The notes under the pieces were generated by a model. The model ran no database searches, was not told the origin of the DNA, and saw only the letters and a list, made by a program, of their open reading frames with translations. The translations under genes were made by a program, and so were the position numbers. Shown one piece after another: positions 4,997 to 5,084 of a DNA stretch of 5,084 nt (its first letter is position 1; each line of letters opens with the position of its first letter). The DNA is from Bacillota bacterium. Lineage in GTDB: Bacteria > Bacillota > Clostridia > Clostridiales > Clostridiaceae. Location: NCBI GenBank assembly GCA_023427705.1, contig JAEZAL010000297.1, forward strand, positions 1 to 5,084. Direction: 5' to 3'.

Positions 4997-5084
4997 ATAT
5001 AATATCTTTCTCCCACTTTTTTGTATTCACAAATAAATTTATATATGAATAAGATAAATTAAAATAATATTAGGAGCAAGGTTT
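4997..5084 (-). repeat. Right arm of long inverted repeat, running to the window edge
   Basis: Reverse complement of 4731-4818 with 6 differences in 88 positions. The outermost three bases still match, so the true end is outside the window. On the plus strand it carries TTAGGAG at 5070-5076, the mirror image of the ribosome binding site used by the 76-residue gene. A start codon is therefore expected at about 5087-5089. Confidence 0.95.

Larger units (their letters stand above)
4729..5084. other. Gene-free leader region built of nested repeats
   Basis: These 356 bases contain no coding sequence I can support. They consist of a long inverted repeat (arms 4731-4818 and 4997-5084), two direct repeats in and near the spacer (4806-4846 and 4951-4989), and a small central hairpin (4903-4930). 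Identical TATAAT boxes sit at the inner edge of each arm and point outward: 4817-4812 on the minus strand toward the 76-residue gene, and 4998-5003 on the plus strand toward whatever lies to the right. The plus-strand box has a weak TTGGAG 19 bases upstream (4973-4978); the minus-strand box has no recognisable -35. The short GC-rich patches TGCGACTTGGAGC stand out from the AT-rich surroundings. Confidence 0.7.

Noticed and set aside
4779..5030. Open frame of 83 codons on the minus strand across the inverted repeat
   Set aside because: It starts in one arm and ends in the other, has no ribosome binding site, and its sequence is explained by the repeats (for example A-P-S-Q-A-P-S from the TGCGACTTGGAGC unit).
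4731..5084. Terminal inverted repeats of an insertion sequence or MITE
   Set aside because: No transposase or target-site duplication is visible, and the similarity runs through a gene's ribosome binding site to the window edge, which fits duplicated gene leaders better. A degenerate mobile origin is not excluded.

Overview
The window comes from a strongly AT-rich, low-GC Firmicute, most likely Clostridium in the broad sense. The signs are the base composition, strong AGGAGG-type ribosome binding sites, poly-T intrinsic terminators and the gene families present. I cannot name the species from sequence alone. Every gene I can support is on the minus strand, so transcription runs from high to low coordinates.

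Layout, left to right. At 1-22 are the first codons of a gene that continues outside the window. It starts just after a MoxR-family AAA+ ATPase gene (27-974) and is probably the usual DUF58 partner. A sigma-A-like promoter (about 1039-1069) precedes moxR. A long perfect hairpin terminator (1122-1182) separates it from an AI-2E/PerM-family membrane transporter gene (1212-2378). Next come a terminator (2480-2511) and a ZIP-family metal transporter gene (2555-3358). The ZIP gene has a well-formed promoter and a pair of identical 12-bp direct repeats placed like an operator around the predicted transcription start. These three are ordinary housekeeping or accessory genes, each in its own transcription unit.

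The right third is unusual. The gene at 3521-4414 encodes a low-complexity protein of 297 residues with no lysine or histidine, 34 arginines and 10 cysteines. It has four tandem 20-residue repeats (60-bp DNA repeats), then about 100 residues with glycine at nearly every fourth position, then an Asn/Cys-rich tail. It may be a self-assembling structural protein, and a sigma-K-like promoter motif upstream hints at late sporulation; both points are inference. Just upstream is a small unrecognised helical protein gene (4498-4728). No terminator separates the two, so they may be co-transcribed.

From 4729 to the window end there is no convincing gene. The stretch holds a long inverted repeat with 88-nt arms (4731-4818 and 4997-5084), of which 62 bp are perfect. 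The arms enclose a 178-nt spacer carrying two near-identical direct repeats of about 40 nt. The inverted repeat includes the ribosome binding site of the 76-residue gene and is still matching at the window edge. This predicts a mirror-image, divergent paralogue starting about three bases beyond the window. This structure and the repeat protein are the parts most worth following up.
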